64,000 bases of DNA, from contig NZ_JADQTO010000006.1 of the NCBI RefSeq assembly GCF_015704865.1, positions 186,001 through 250,000 of the forward strand, given 5' to 3'. Both the position numbers and the translations under genes were made by a program. The notes beneath the pieces were generated by a model that saw nothing but the letters and a program-made list of their open reading frames with translations, was not told the origin of the DNA and ran no database searches. Position 1 is the stretch's first letter; every line of letters begins with the position of its first letter. Below, one piece after another: positions 38,718 to 48,704 of the stretch. The stretch comes from Actinoplanes aureus. GTDB taxonomy: Bacteria > Actinomycetota > Actinomycetes > Mycobacteriales > Micromonosporaceae.

Positions 38718-39995
38718 GTGCCGAACGTGCGCCGTGTTGCTGTCTTGGGCGGGAACCGGATCCCGTTCGCCCGCTCCAACAGCCGGTACGCCCGGGCCTC
38801 GAACCAGGACATGCTCACCGCCGCCCTGGACGGGCTGATCGCCCGGTTCGGCCTGGCCGGCGAGCAGCTCGGCGAGGTGGTGGCCGGTGCGGTGCTCAAG
38901 CACTCCCGCGACTTCAACCTGACCCGTGAGGTGGTGCTCGGCTCCCGGCTCGATCCGCGCACCCCGGCGTACGACATCCAGCAGGCCTGCGGCACCGGCC
39001 TGGAAGCGGCCATCCTGGTCGCCAACAAGATCGCGCTCGGCCAGATCGACTCCGGTGTTGCCGGTGGCGTGGACACCACCTCCGACGCGCCGCTGCAGCT
39101 CAACGAGGACATGCGCCGGGCCCTGCTGGACCTGAACCGGGCCCGCTCGCTCGGCGACCGGCTGAAGGCCGTCGCGAGACTGCGCCCGCAGCAGGCGTTC
39201 AAGCCGGAGCTGCCGCGCAACGCCGAGCCGCGGACCGGCCTGTCGATGGGCGAGCACGCGGCGGTCACCGCGCTGCGCTGGCACATCGACCGGGCGGCAC
39301 AGGACGGGCTGGCCCTCACGTCGCACCAGCGGCTCGCGGCGGCGTACGAAAGCGGGTTCTTCGACGATCTCCTGACCCCCTACCTGGGGCTGACCCGCGA
39401 CCAGAACCTGCGCGCCGACTCCAGCCTGGAGAAACTCGCCAAGCTCAAGCCGGTGTACGGCACGGAGAACGCGACGATGACCGCGGGCAACTCCACCCCG
39501 CTTACCGACGGCGCCTCCACCGTGCTGCTGGCCTCCGACGAGTGGGCCGAGGCGCGTTCGCTGCCGGTGCTGGCCTACTTCGCCGACTCGGAGACCGCCG
39601 CCGTCGACTACGTGCACGGCGACGAGGGTCTGCTGATGGCCCCGGCGTACGCGGTGCCGCGGATGCTCGCCCGCAACGGCCTGACGTTGCAGGACTTCGA
39701 CTACTACGAGATCCACGAGGCGTTCGCGTCGCAGGTGCTGTCCACCCTGGCCGCCTGGGAGTCGCCGGAGTTCTGCAAGGAGAAGCTGGGCCTGGACGCC
39801 CCGCTCGGCTCGATCGACCGCGCCAAGCTCAACGTCAACGGCTCGTCCCTGGCGGCCGGCCACCCGTTCGCCGCGACCGGCGGCCGGATCGTGGCCTCGC
39901 TGGCCAAGCTGCTCGCCCAGAAGGGCGCGGGCCGCGGCCTGATCTCCATCTGCGCCGCCGGCGGCCAGGGCGTAGTGGCCATCCTGGAGCGCTAG
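38718..39995 (+). CDS. fadA2: Acetyl-CoA acyltransferase (thiolase), FadA2-like
   Basis: 425 residues. The nucleophilic Cys is in DIQQACGTGLEAA, the catalytic His in YEIHEAFASQ, NVNGSSLAAGHPFAATG carries the second His, and the final Cys is in ISICAAGGQG. It cleaves 3-ketoacyl-CoA with CoA, or runs in reverse. The start is GTG 38718, 6 nt after GGAGG; the upstream ATG at 38694 would place the ribosome site inside the gene. With FabG4, HtdX and the acyl-CoA dehydrogenase it completes a beta-oxidation-like set. Confidence 0.92.
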   Translation: MPNVRRVAVLGGNRIPFARSNSRYARASNQDMLTAALDGLIARFGLAGEQLGEVVAGAVLKHSRDFNLTREVVLGSRLDPRTPAYDIQQACGTGLEAAILVANKIALGQIDSGVAGGVDTTSDAPLQLNEDMRRALLDLNRARSLGDRLKAVARLRPQQAFKPELPRNAEPRTGLSMGEHAAVTALRWHIDRAAQDGLALTSHQRLAAAYESGFFDDLLTPYLGLTRDQNLRADSSLEKLAKLKPVYGTENATMTAGNSTPLTDGASTVLLASDEWAEARSLPVLAYFADSETAAVDYVHGDEGLLMAPAYAVPRMLARNGLTLQDFDYYEIHEAFASQVLSTLAAWESPEFCKEKLGLDAPLGSIDRAKLNVNGSSLAAGHPFAATGGRIVASLAKLLAQKGAGRGLISICAAGGQGVVAILER

Positions 39996-40010
39996 CCAGC
40001 CCAGCGCCGT

Positions 40011-40113
40011 TGCTGCCTCACCGCCCCCGAGGCAGCACCCGTGTTGGACCCAAGCATGTTGGCCCAACGCGGGTGCTGGCTCGCTGGGGCTGAGGCAGCG
40101 CCCGCGTTGGGCC
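40011..40113. repeat. Composite inverted/direct repeat block between fadA2 and xylanase
   Basis: A hairpin TGCTGCCTC/GAGGCAGCA (40011-40019, 40029-40037) runs into three copies of a 22-bp element: forward at 40029-40050, inverted at 40061-40082 and forward at 40092-40113, with 3 differences between the two forward copies. Adjacent copies pair as long stems with one wobble. It fills the 133-bp convergent gap, so at least one function is probably bidirectional termination. Confidence 0.7.
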
Positions 40114-40128
40114 TGAGCGCGGCGCGGG

Positions 40129-41673
<1,545 letters not shown>

Positions 41674-41677
41674 AATC

Positions 41678-41938
41678 TCACTCGGCGGAAGCCAAAGCCT
41701 CGGCGATCGCGGTGACCGCGGCGGAGGCGTCGTCGCCCTCCGCGTGCACGGTGACCGTGCTGCCGGCATCGGCGCCGAGCGACATCAGCCGCAGGGCGCT
41801 GCGGGCGCTCGCTGACTTCTCGCCGTACCGGATCTCGATCGTCGCGGTGAAGCCGGCGGCGGCCCGCACCACCTCGCCCGCCGGCCGGGCGTGCAGGGCC
41901 GCGGGGAGGACGACGGTGGCCTCAGAATTTGGGGACAT
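41678..41938 (-). CDS. HPr-like phosphocarrier protein (Dha system)
   Basis: 86 residues. The phosphorylated His is in LPAALHARPAGEV (residue 16) and the regulatory serine region is SALRLMSLG. It relays phosphate from PTS enzyme I to DhaM. The gene starts inside the end of dhaM with a 17-nt overlap. In many bacteria HPr is fused to DhaM; here it is a separate but coupled gene. No enzyme I gene is in the window. Confidence 0.88.
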   Translation of the reverse strand: MSPNSEATVVLPAALHARPAGEVVRAAAGFTATIEIRYGEKSASARSALRLMSLGADAGSTVTVHAEGDDASAAVTAIAEALASAE

Positions 41939-42308
41939 CGCGGGCCTCCCGGGCGGCGCCGGCGACGGTCGCCAGGTCGGCGCCGGTCGAGGCGAGCACC
42001 GCGGCGGCGACCGCGCCCTCTACGAACGGCGCGTCCACCAGGAGCGGGCCGGGCGGCAGATCCTCCAGGACGGTCCTCGCGGTCAGCACCGCACTGCCCA
42101 GGTCGGCCAGCACGAGCACGCCCGCACCGGCGTCGGCCCGGCGCACGGCGGCCTCGATGAGAGCGGCGCTGGTGCCGAGATCACCGTCCTCGGTGCCGGC
42201 GGCCGGCTCTATCCGTACCTCCTCGGTCGCGACCTGCCGCAGCAGGTCGCGCAGGCCGAGGGCCAGTTTCTCGCTGTGCGACACCAGCACGATCCCTACG
42301 AGTGCCAT
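41922..42308 (-). CDS. dhaM: Dihydroxyacetone kinase phosphotransfer subunit DhaM (EIIA-mannose-like)
   Basis: 128 residues. GIVLVSHSEKLALGL carries the phosphorylated His (residue 10), and VLADLGSAVLTA and DAPFVEGAVAAAVLA fit the EIIA-Man fold. It accepts phosphate from HPr and rephosphorylates the ADP bound to DhaL. This is the single-domain form without the HPr and EI domains found in the E. coli protein. It is divergent from dhaK with 138 bp between the starts. Confidence 0.92.
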   Translation of the reverse strand: MALVGIVLVSHSEKLALGLRDLLRQVATEEVRIEPAAGTEDGDLGTSAALIEAAVRRADAGAGVLVLADLGSAVLTARTVLEDLPPGPLLVDAPFVEGAVAAAVLASTGADLATVAGAAREARDVPKF

Positions 42309-42446
42309 GACTGTGGATGTTAGTCAGTTGCGGGCGGGTCACATGGTCTCCACCGTCGCGAACAAGGTTCACAGAAAGTCTTGGCCGAATCGCCCAGCGC
42401 GACAATGCTGGGGTCGAGGCACCGTCGCCCCTGGAAGGAGCCGGTC

Positions 42447-43448
42447 GTGAAGAAGTTCATCAACGATCCCGCCGATGTGGTGGCCGAGGCGCTCGCCGGG
42501 CTGGCCGCCGCCCACCCCGACGATCTGCGCGTGGACGTCTCGGAGCAGTACATCGCCCGGGCCGACGCGCCCCGCGGTGGCAAGGTCGCACTGGTGTCCG
42601 GTGGCGGTTCCGGTCACGAGCCGCTGCACGGCGGCTTCGTCGGCACCGGGATGCTCGACGCCGCCTGTCCCGGCGAGGTCTTCACCTCCCCGGTGCCGGA
42701 CCAGATTCTCGCCGCGACCAAGGCCGTCGACGGTGGCGCCGGCGTGGTGCACGTGGTGAAGAACTACACCGGCGACGTGATGAACTTCCAGCTCGCCGCG
42801 GAGCTCGCCGCCGACGAGGGTATCGCCGTGGAGACGGTGCTGGTCGACGACGACGTGGCGGTGGAGAACTCGACGTGGACGGCGGGCCGGCGCGGCACCG
42901 GCGCCACCCTGCTGGTGGAGAAGATCGCCGGCGCGCGCGCCGAGGAGGGCGGCAAGCTCGCCGAGGTCGCGGCGATCGGGCGCGAGGTCAACACCGCTTC
43001 CGCCTCTTTCGCGTACGCGCTGACCGCCGGCACCACCCCCGCCGCGGGCCGTCCCGGGTTCGACCTGCCGGAGGACGAGATCGAGGTCGGCGTCGGCATC
43101 CACGGCGAACCGGGCCGCCGCCGGGAGAAGCTGCGCCCGGCGAGGGAACTGGTCCGCTCCGCCCTCGACGCCATCCTCGAGGCCAAGCCGGTGAACGACG
43201 GTGACCAGGTGATCGTGCTGGTGAACGGCCTGGGCGGCACCCCGCTGCTGGAGCTCTACCTGGTCTACGGTGAGGTCGCCACGGTGCTGGCCGAGCGCGG
43301 CGTGCGGGTCGCCCGCCGGCTGGTCGGCAACTACGTGACAAGCCTGGACATGGCCGGGATGTCGCTGACCGTCACCCGGGTCACCGACGAGATGATCCGG
43401 CTCTGGGACGCCCCGGTGCGTACCCCCGGCCTGCGCTGGGGCGCGTGA
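42447..43448 (+). CDS. dhaK: Dihydroxyacetone kinase, substrate-binding subunit DhaK
   Basis: 333 residues. VSGGGSGHEPLHGGFVG contains the Dha-binding Gly/His segment, NYTGDVMNF and VNGLGGTPLLE are conserved, and the His in VGIHGEPGRRR forms the covalent hemiaminal with dihydroxyacetone. GTG 42447 lies 6 nt after GGAAGGAG. It works with DhaL, which begins one base after its stop. The pair turns dihydroxyacetone into dihydroxyacetone phosphate with PTS phosphate. Confidence 0.95.
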   Translation: MKKFINDPADVVAEALAGLAAAHPDDLRVDVSEQYIARADAPRGGKVALVSGGGSGHEPLHGGFVGTGMLDAACPGEVFTSPVPDQILAATKAVDGGAGVVHVVKNYTGDVMNFQLAAELAADEGIAVETVLVDDDVAVENSTWTAGRRGTGATLLVEKIAGARAEEGGKLAEVAAIGREVNTASASFAYALTAGTTPAAGRPGFDLPEDEIEVGVGIHGEPGRRREKLRPARELVRSALDAILEAKPVNDGDQVIVLVNGLGGTPLLELYLVYGEVATVLAERGVRVARRLVGNYVTSLDMAGMSLTVTRVTDEMIRLWDAPVRTPGLRWGA

Positions 43449-43449
43449 C

Positions 43450-44073
43450 GTGGACGTCGCGCTCGCCCTCGCCTGGCTGCGCGCCTCGGCCGGTGCCGTC
43501 GCCGCCGAGTCCGACCGGCTCACCCGGCTGGACTCGGCGATCGGCGACGGCGACCACGGGGTGAACATGAACCGGGGCTTCGCCGCCGTCGTGGCCGCTC
43601 TGGACGCCACCCCGCCGGACGCGGTGGGCGCCCTGTTCGTCAAGGCCGGCGGGACACTGATCTCCAAAGTGGGCGGCGCGTCGGGCCCGCTCTACGGCAG
43701 CGCACTGCGAGCCCTCGGCAAGGCGTTGCCGCCCGGGCCGGAGGTGGAGCTCGCGGCGCTGGCCGGTGGGCTCGAGGCGGGCCTGGAGGCGGTGCGCAAA
43801 CTGGGCGGGGCGGAACCGGGAGACAAGACCATCGTGGACGCGTACCGTCCGGCGCTCGACGCCTTCGAGGAAGCGGTGGCCGGCGGCGCGGATCTCGCCG
43901 GGGCCGCCGCGGCGGCCGCCCGGGCGGCGGACGAGGGCGCCCGCGCCACCACGGCGATGCAGGCCCGCAAGGGCCGCGCCTCCTACCTGGGCGAGCGCAG
44001 TATCGGCCACCAGGACCCCGGCGCCACCTCCACCGCGTTGATCTTCAAGGCGCTCGCCGACGTCACCGCATGA
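43450..44073 (+). CDS. dhaL: Dihydroxyacetone kinase ADP-binding subunit DhaL
   Basis: 207 residues. LDSAIGDGDHGVNMNRG holds the Asp residues that bind the two magnesium ions, and GGTLISKVGGASGPLYG and GARATTAMQARKGRASYLGERS form the ADP lid. It carries tightly bound ADP/ATP that is recharged by DhaM. The GTG start is 1 bp after the dhaK stop, with no separate ribosome site. Confidence 0.95.
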   Translation: MDVALALAWLRASAGAVAAESDRLTRLDSAIGDGDHGVNMNRGFAAVVAALDATPPDAVGALFVKAGGTLISKVGGASGPLYGSALRALGKALPPGPEVELAALAGGLEAGLEAVRKLGGAEPGDKTIVDAYRPALDAFEEAVAGGADLAGAAAAAARAADEGARATTAMQARKGRASYLGERSIGHQDPGATSTALIFKALADVTA

Positions 44074-44197
44074 CGAAAATGTGACGGCGAAGCACTGGTG
44101 GGGCCAACGAGCCTCCCGAGTCTCGCCGAGCCTGCCCTCCAGAGGGTGTCACCGGCCGACAATCACCTAGAGAGGCTCAGTCCCGCATCACCGGTTC

Positions 44198-44225
44198 CTC
44201 AAGCTCGCCGACGCGGTGCCGATCC
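44198..44225 (+). promoter_or_regulatory. Sigma-28 (FliA)-type promoter of chemoreceptor gene
   Basis: CTCAA (44198-44202) and GCCGATCC (44218-44225) are separated by 15 bp, close to the flagellar sigma consensus TAAA-N15-GCCGATAA. The predicted start, near 44233, leaves a 30-nt leader with AGAGGAGA before the ATG. The remaining 44074-44197 stretch shows no gene. Confidence 0.7.
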
Positions 44226-44262
44226 TGCGGCCGTAGCGAGCGAACTCGGTGTAGAGGAGAGC

Positions 44263-45840
44263 ATGGGAATGGGCTTCAGTGGGTTGTTCGACAACCGGTC
44301 CCTGCGGACGAAGATCGGTGCGGCCGCGATGACGGCGACGGTGAGCGGTCTGCTCGTCGGCGGTCTGGCCATCAACACGGTTGACAACCTCAACGAGGAG
44401 TCCGCCACGGCCCAGCGCCAATCGCTGGCGATCGAAGGGGCGGTCGGCGCGTACAGCACGAACATCGAGGCGTTCAGCGGCGGCATCTCCTCGCAACAGC
44501 TCTACCCGGCCATCAGCGGCCAGATCCAGCAGGGCATGGCGGCGAACCAGAAGGCGATCACCGAGGCGCTCACCACCCTGGCGAACACCCTGCCGGGCGA
44601 CGCCACCGTGGCCAAGGCGAAGAAGGACTGGGAGGCGTACCTCGCGTTCATCGGCGCGACCAAGGGCTCCTCGGCCTCGCCCGAGGAGCTCGCCGAGGGA
44701 CTGAAGACGTACACCGCGTTGCGCGCCGAGCTCACCGAGGACCAGGCGGCCCTCAAGGCGCGCGCCATGCAGCTCGCCGAGCAGAGCATCACCGATGCCG
44801 AGGAGGCCGGTACCCGGGCCACCTGGACCATCGGCCTGCTGCTCGGCGCCGGCGTGCTGCTCAGCCTGCTCATCGGCTTCCGGGTGGCGTCGCGGGTCGG
44901 CGAGACCGTGCGCGCCGTGTCGCACATCGCCGAAGGACTGGCCGAGGGCGACCTGACCCGTTCCTCCGGGGTGACCACCCAGGACGAGATCGGCCGGATG
45001 GCCGCCGCGATGGACCGGGGCATCTCCCGGCTGCGCGAGGACGTCGTGCAACTGGCCGGCAGCGTGACCACCCTGCAGACCGCGGCCGGCCAGCTCAGCT
45101 CGGTCTCGGTCTCGGTCGACGACGCCGCCAACCAGGCCTCCGCGCAGGCCGGCACGGTCGCGGCCGCCGCCGACGTGGTCTCCAACAACCTCCAGATCGT
45201 CTCGGCCGGCTCGCAGGAGATGGGCTCGGCGATCCGCGACATCAGCGTCTCGACCTCCGAGGCGACCGAGGTCGCCGCCCAGGCCGTGCGGGTCGCCGAG
45301 GCGACCAACGCGATCGTGTCCCGGCTCGGCGACTCCTCCGCGGAGATCGCCACCGTGGTCAAGGTGATCACCAGCATCGCGGAGCAGACCAACCTGCTGG
45401 CGCTCAACGCCACCATCGAGGCGGCCCGGGCCGGCGAGCTCGGCAAGGGCTTCGCGGTCGTCGCCGGCGAGGTCAAGGACCTGGCCCAGGAGACCGCCAA
45501 GGCGACCGAGGACATCTCCCAGCGGGTCCAGGCCATCCAGGCCGACACCAGCGGCGCGGTCACCGCGATCGGCGAGATCTCGACGATCATCGAGCGGATC
45601 AACGGCCTCCAGCTGACCATCGCCTCCGCGGTGGAGGAGCAGACCGCCACCACGCAGGAGATGAACCGTACGCTCACCGAGGCGGCCAGCGGCGCCGGCA
45701 ACATCGCCGCGACGATCACCTCGGTCTCGGACGCCACCCGCCGGACCACCGACACGGTCGGCGACACCCGGCACGCGGCCGAGGACCTGACCGCCACCGC
45801 CGCGCAGCTCCAGACCGTGGTCTCCCGCTTCCGGTACTGA
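44263..45840 (+). CDS. Methyl-accepting chemotaxis protein
   Basis: 525 residues. The first membrane helix is at about 19-40 ([18 protein letters not shown]), with an external sensor of about 145 residues, the second helix at about 188-208 ([17 protein letters not shown]), HAMP at about 210-265, and then a long coiled-coil signalling domain whose hairpin tip reads [19 protein letters not shown]. It should signal to CheA/CheW in a motile cell or spore. No chemotaxis gene is adjacent, and the FliA-type promoter just upstream ties it to the motility regulon. ATG 44263 and ATG 44269 are both possible starts. Confidence 0.93.
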   Translation: MGMGFSGLFDNRSLRTKIGAAAMTATVSGLLVGGLAINTVDNLNEESATAQRQSLAIEGAVGAYSTNIEAFSGGISSQQLYPAISGQIQQGMAANQKAITEALTTLANTLPGDATVAKAKKDWEAYLAFIGATKGSSASPEELAEGLKTYTALRAELTEDQAALKARAMQLAEQSITDAEEAGTRATWTIGLLLGAGVLLSLLIGFRVASRVGETVRAVSHIAEGLAEGDLTRSSGVTTQDEIGRMAAAMDRGISRLREDVVQLAGSVTTLQTAAGQLSSVSVSVDDAANQASAQAGTVAAAADVVSNNLQIVSAGSQEMGSAIRDISVSTSEATEVAAQAVRVAEATNAIVSRLGDSSAEIATVVKVITSIAEQTNLLALNATIEAARAGELGKGFAVVAGEVKDLAQETAKATEDISQRVQAIQADTSGAVTAIGEISTIIERINGLQLTIASAVEEQTATTQEMNRTLTEAASGAGNIAATITSVSDATRRTTDTVGDTRHAAEDLTATAAQLQTVVSRFRY

Positions 45841-45908
45841 CGTTCTGGTGCCTGCCGTCGACAACTGCCAATGTGTAGCTAGAGACGGCAGCATCGGAGG
45901 TCAGTGAC

Positions 45909-46589
45909 ATGTACCCGCCCGAGCCGTGGCATTTGCGCGGTCAGATGTTCCTGTCGGTCTTCCTGCTTCCCCGGAGGCGGCTCCCGCAGCTGCCCCCGGT
46001 CCTCGACGCCTCGGTCCGCCCGCTCACCATCGGCGGCCGGGGCGTCGTCGGCGCCGCCTGGGTCAAGTACGAGCCCGGCGGCGTCCTGCATTACCAGGAG
46101 CTGCTCAGCGCCGTGCTGGTGCACGAGCGTGGCCGTCCCCGGGTGAGCATCACCGACATCTGGGTGGACAGCGTCGCCTCGCTCCAGGGCGGCCGGCGGC
46201 TCTGGGGCATCCCCAAGGAGCTGGCCGAGTTCCAGATCGAGGCGGACGACGACCTGGTCGACGCGAACGCCAGCGCCACCGAGCCGCCGGGTGCGCCGAT
46301 CTCCTCGGCCCTGATCCGCCTGAAGGGGCGGCTGCCGGGCCGGTTCCCGATCGGCTTCAAGGTGGCTCAGGCCTTCGGCGAGCAGGTACGGCGTACCCCG
46401 GTGCGCGGCCGCGCCGGAGTGCGTACGGCCAACGCGGCGTGGCGCCCCGACCCGGCCGGACCGCTCGGCTATCTCGCCGGCCGGCGTCCCGTGCTGAGCC
46501 TCGCGATCACCGACTTCTGGCTGGTCTTCGGCCGTTCCGCCACCGACCGGGCCCGGTCCGCCCCGCAGAAGGGCCGCGCCGGCATGTGA
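45909..46589 (+). CDS. Acetoacetate-decarboxylase-family protein
   Basis: 226 residues. The fold is suggested by YQELLSAVLVHERGRPRVSITDIWVDS and LWGIPKELAEF, where the Lys corresponds to the Schiff-base region of acetoacetate decarboxylases. Many actinobacterial members have unknown reactions, so true decarboxylation of acetoacetate is not established. GGAGG lies 8-9 nt before the ATG. The following YibE/F gene starts 16 bp after the stop, which may put both in one transcript. Confidence 0.75.
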   Translation: MYPPEPWHLRGQMFLSVFLLPRRRLPQLPPVLDASVRPLTIGGRGVVGAAWVKYEPGGVLHYQELLSAVLVHERGRPRVSITDIWVDSVASLQGGRRLWGIPKELAEFQIEADDDLVDANASATEPPGAPISSALIRLKGRLPGRFPIGFKVAQAFGEQVRRTPVRGRAGVRTANAAWRPDPAGPLGYLAGRRPVLSLAITDFWLVFGRSATDRARSAPQKGRAGM

Positions 46590-46605
46590 AGGTACCGTTC
46601 CGCGG

Positions 46606-47850
46606 GTGAACCACCATCACCATCACCACGCGCCCGGTGGCGGCCCGGTGCCGCCCGCGGCCCGCCGGCTCACCCTGCTCGTGCTGATCCCGGCGGTGCT
46701 GATCACCGTCGTGGGGATGCTGCTGCTCTGGCCACGGGACGCGCCGCAGGTGGACGGGGGCGAGGGCCCGGCACGTGTCTTCGGCGAGATCGTCGCGGTC
46801 GCCCCGGCGCAGTGCCCGCCCGTTCCGGAGGGGGAGACGCCGCTGGAGAACTGCGGCACCGTCACGGTACGGCTGGACGACGGCACCGAGATCACCACCG
46901 ACATGCCCGGTGGCCCCGGTGCGCCGGAGGTGAGTGCCGGCGATCAGGTGGTCCTGCTGGCGCTCAACGATCAGGACGGCGCGGTCAGCTACTCCATCTC
47001 CGACCATCAGCGCTCCACCCAGCTCTGGCTGCTCGGGGCGGCGTTCGCCCTCGCCGTGATCGCGTTCGGACGCTGGCGGGGGGTCACCGCGCTGGCCGGC
47101 CTCGCGGTCACCTTCGGCATCCTGCTCTGGTTCATCGTCCCGGCGATCCTGGACGGGCGCTCGCCGGTGGCGGTCGCGGTGGTCGGTGCGGCCGCGATCA
47201 TGCTGATCGTGCTGTACCTGACGCACGGGTTCTCCACCACGACGACCATCGCGGTGGCCGGCACCCTGGCCAGCCTCGCGATCACGGCGGTGCTGGCGGC
47301 GGTGGCGACCTCCGCGGTGAGCCTGTCCGGCGTGGCCGACGAGACGTCGAACTTCCTGACCATCACCCAGGGCGACGTGAACATGCGGGGCCTGCTGCTG
47401 GCCGGCATCGTGATCGGTTCGCTCGGTGTGCTCGACGACGTCACGGTCACCCAGTCGGCGACCGTGACCGAGCTGGCCGTGGCCAATCCCGCGTACGGCT
47501 TCCGGCAGCTCTACGGTGCCGCCACCCGGATCGGCCGGGCACACATCGCCTCGGTGATCAACACGATCGTGCTGGCGTACGCCGGCGCCTCGCTGCCGCT
47601 CATGCTGCTCTTCGCGGCCGGCGACACACCGGTCAGCGAACTGCTCACCTCCCAGCTGATCGCGCAGGAGCTGGTGCGCAGCGCGGTCGGCACGATCGGC
47701 CTGGTGGCGGCGGTGCCGATCACCACGGCCCTGGCCGCGTTCCTGGCCGCGCGCTCGCCGCGACCGGATCCGGGTGGCGGCGCCGCACCCACCGTGGAAG
47801 AGGTACGGCGCCCGCCGGAGGACCCCTGGGCCGCGTTCGTCGAGCGGTGA
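46606..47850 (+). CDS. YibE/F-family membrane protein with native N-terminal His6
   Basis: 414 residues with about eight membrane helices. After a first helix (about 22-42) there is a small beta-rich domain of roughly 80 residues with two Cys (CPPVPEGETPLENC), then the YibE/F core with DDVTVTQSATVTEL and ANPAYGFRQLYGAA, which are family signatures. The function is unknown; some relatives are linked to export or signalling. The GTG start is followed by Asn and six consecutive histidines encoded by CAC and CAT. The ribosome site is weak. Confidence 0.88.
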   Translation: MNHHHHHHAPGGGPVPPAARRLTLLVLIPAVLITVVGMLLLWPRDAPQVDGGEGPARVFGEIVAVAPAQCPPVPEGETPLENCGTVTVRLDDGTEITTDMPGGPGAPEVSAGDQVVLLALNDQDGAVSYSISDHQRSTQLWLLGAAFALAVIAFGRWRGVTALAGLAVTFGILLWFIVPAILDGRSPVAVAVVGAAAIMLIVLYLTHGFSTTTTIAVAGTLASLAITAVLAAVATSAVSLSGVADETSNFLTITQGDVNMRGLLLAGIVIGSLGVLDDVTVTQSATVTELAVANPAYGFRQLYGAATRIGRAHIASVINTIVLAYAGASLPLMLLFAAGDTPVSELLTSQLIAQELVRSAVGTIGLVAAVPITTALAAFLAARSPRPDPGGGAAPTVEEVRRPPEDPWAAFVER

Positions 47851-47854
47851 GGTG

Positions 47855-48499
47855 CTACTGCTTGGGGCACTTCTTCCAGGCGACCCGGTAGATGGTGTTG
47901 ATGGCGGCGTCGGTGGAGTCCATCGAGATGAAACTCGTGTGCCTCTTCGCGTTCGAGCTGCCGCGGTTCACCCGCAATTCGGTGTTGATGTTAAGAAAGC
48001 GCCGTTCCCCGCAGGGCAGGAAGCTCAGCGACGCTACTCCGACCTTGTCGGTGCGCTGCCAGACATCGTCCATCGGGCCTTTGAAATCGTGCCGGATCCG
48101 GGTGCTCTGGGAATGGCCCTGGAAGTAATAGTTGGCCGCCTCCTGCGCTACCGCACCCTTCTGCAGGTTCGCGTATCCCCGGTAGTCGGCGCTGGCGATC
48201 GCGAAGGTGAAACCGGACGGCACCTTGATGTCCAGGGCGAGCTGACAGTTCTTCCGGAAGTCGAGCGGCGTCGCCTCCGGGCCGACCTGGGCGGTGTACT
48301 TGGAGTACGTCACGGTGAACGCGGTGTTGTCCGGCGAGACCGCGACTTCCGCGCTCTTCGGCGGGCAACCCGAGCCGTTGACGGTCACCACGTCGATGAT
48401 CATCATCTCGTCCGGCGCGGGCGCCGGCGCCGCCTGGACCGGAGCGGCCACGGCCAGCGCGCAGAGGAGAGCCGCACCGGCAGTCATGGATCGCAACAT
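47855..48499 (-). CDS. DUF4360 secreted protein
   Basis: 214 residues. A signal peptide runs to about residue 24 (ALAVAAPVQA). The mature part has family blocks: VNGSGCPPKSAEVAVSPDN, TAFTVTYSKYTAQVG, FRKNCQLALDIKVP, DYRGYANL, YYFQG, LPCGERRFLNINTELRV and the final MDSTDAA with conserved cysteines. The role of the family is unknown. ATG 48499 has GGGGG about 8 nt upstream; an in-frame ATG at 48526 lacks this. It converges with the YibE/F gene with 4 bp between them. Confidence 0.88.
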   Translation of the reverse strand: MLRSMTAGAALLCALAVAAPVQAAPAPAPDEMMIIDVVTVNGSGCPPKSAEVAVSPDNTAFTVTYSKYTAQVGPEATPLDFRKNCQLALDIKVPSGFTFAIASADYRGYANLQKGAVAQEAANYYFQGHSQSTRIRHDFKGPMDDVWQRTDKVGVASLSFLPCGERRFLNINTELRVNRGSSNAKRHTSFISMDSTDAAINTIYRVAWKKCPKQ

Positions 48500-48650
48500 G
48501 AGAAATACCCCCATTGGGTTCTGCATTCCATCAACCGAATCGGAGAAAGGTTCGGAAATGGTGCTCCCTAATCTTTTCCATTGCCTACCCTAGCGATATC
48601 GTGAAGGGCCGCGACCGGCGCTGTGAACAGCAGTACGGGAGTTTGGGAAT

Positions 48651-48685
48651 GGCGGCCATTCGGCCCGAATTCCGGAATGGCCGCC
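48651..48685 (-). terminator. Hairpin downstream of recD2
   Basis: GGCGGCCATTC / GAATGGCCGCC, perfect 11-bp arms (48651-48661, 48675-48685) with a 13-nt loop, 20 bp after the recD2 stop. The rest of 48500-48704 shows only the upstream region of the DUF4360 gene. Confidence 0.65.
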
Positions 48686-48704
48686 CTGCCCGAAGTGATT
48701 TGTG

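Noticed and set aside
46606..46629. His6 as a vector artefact
   Set aside because: It continues directly into a normal YibE/F gene in chromosomal context without cloning sites or vector sequence.
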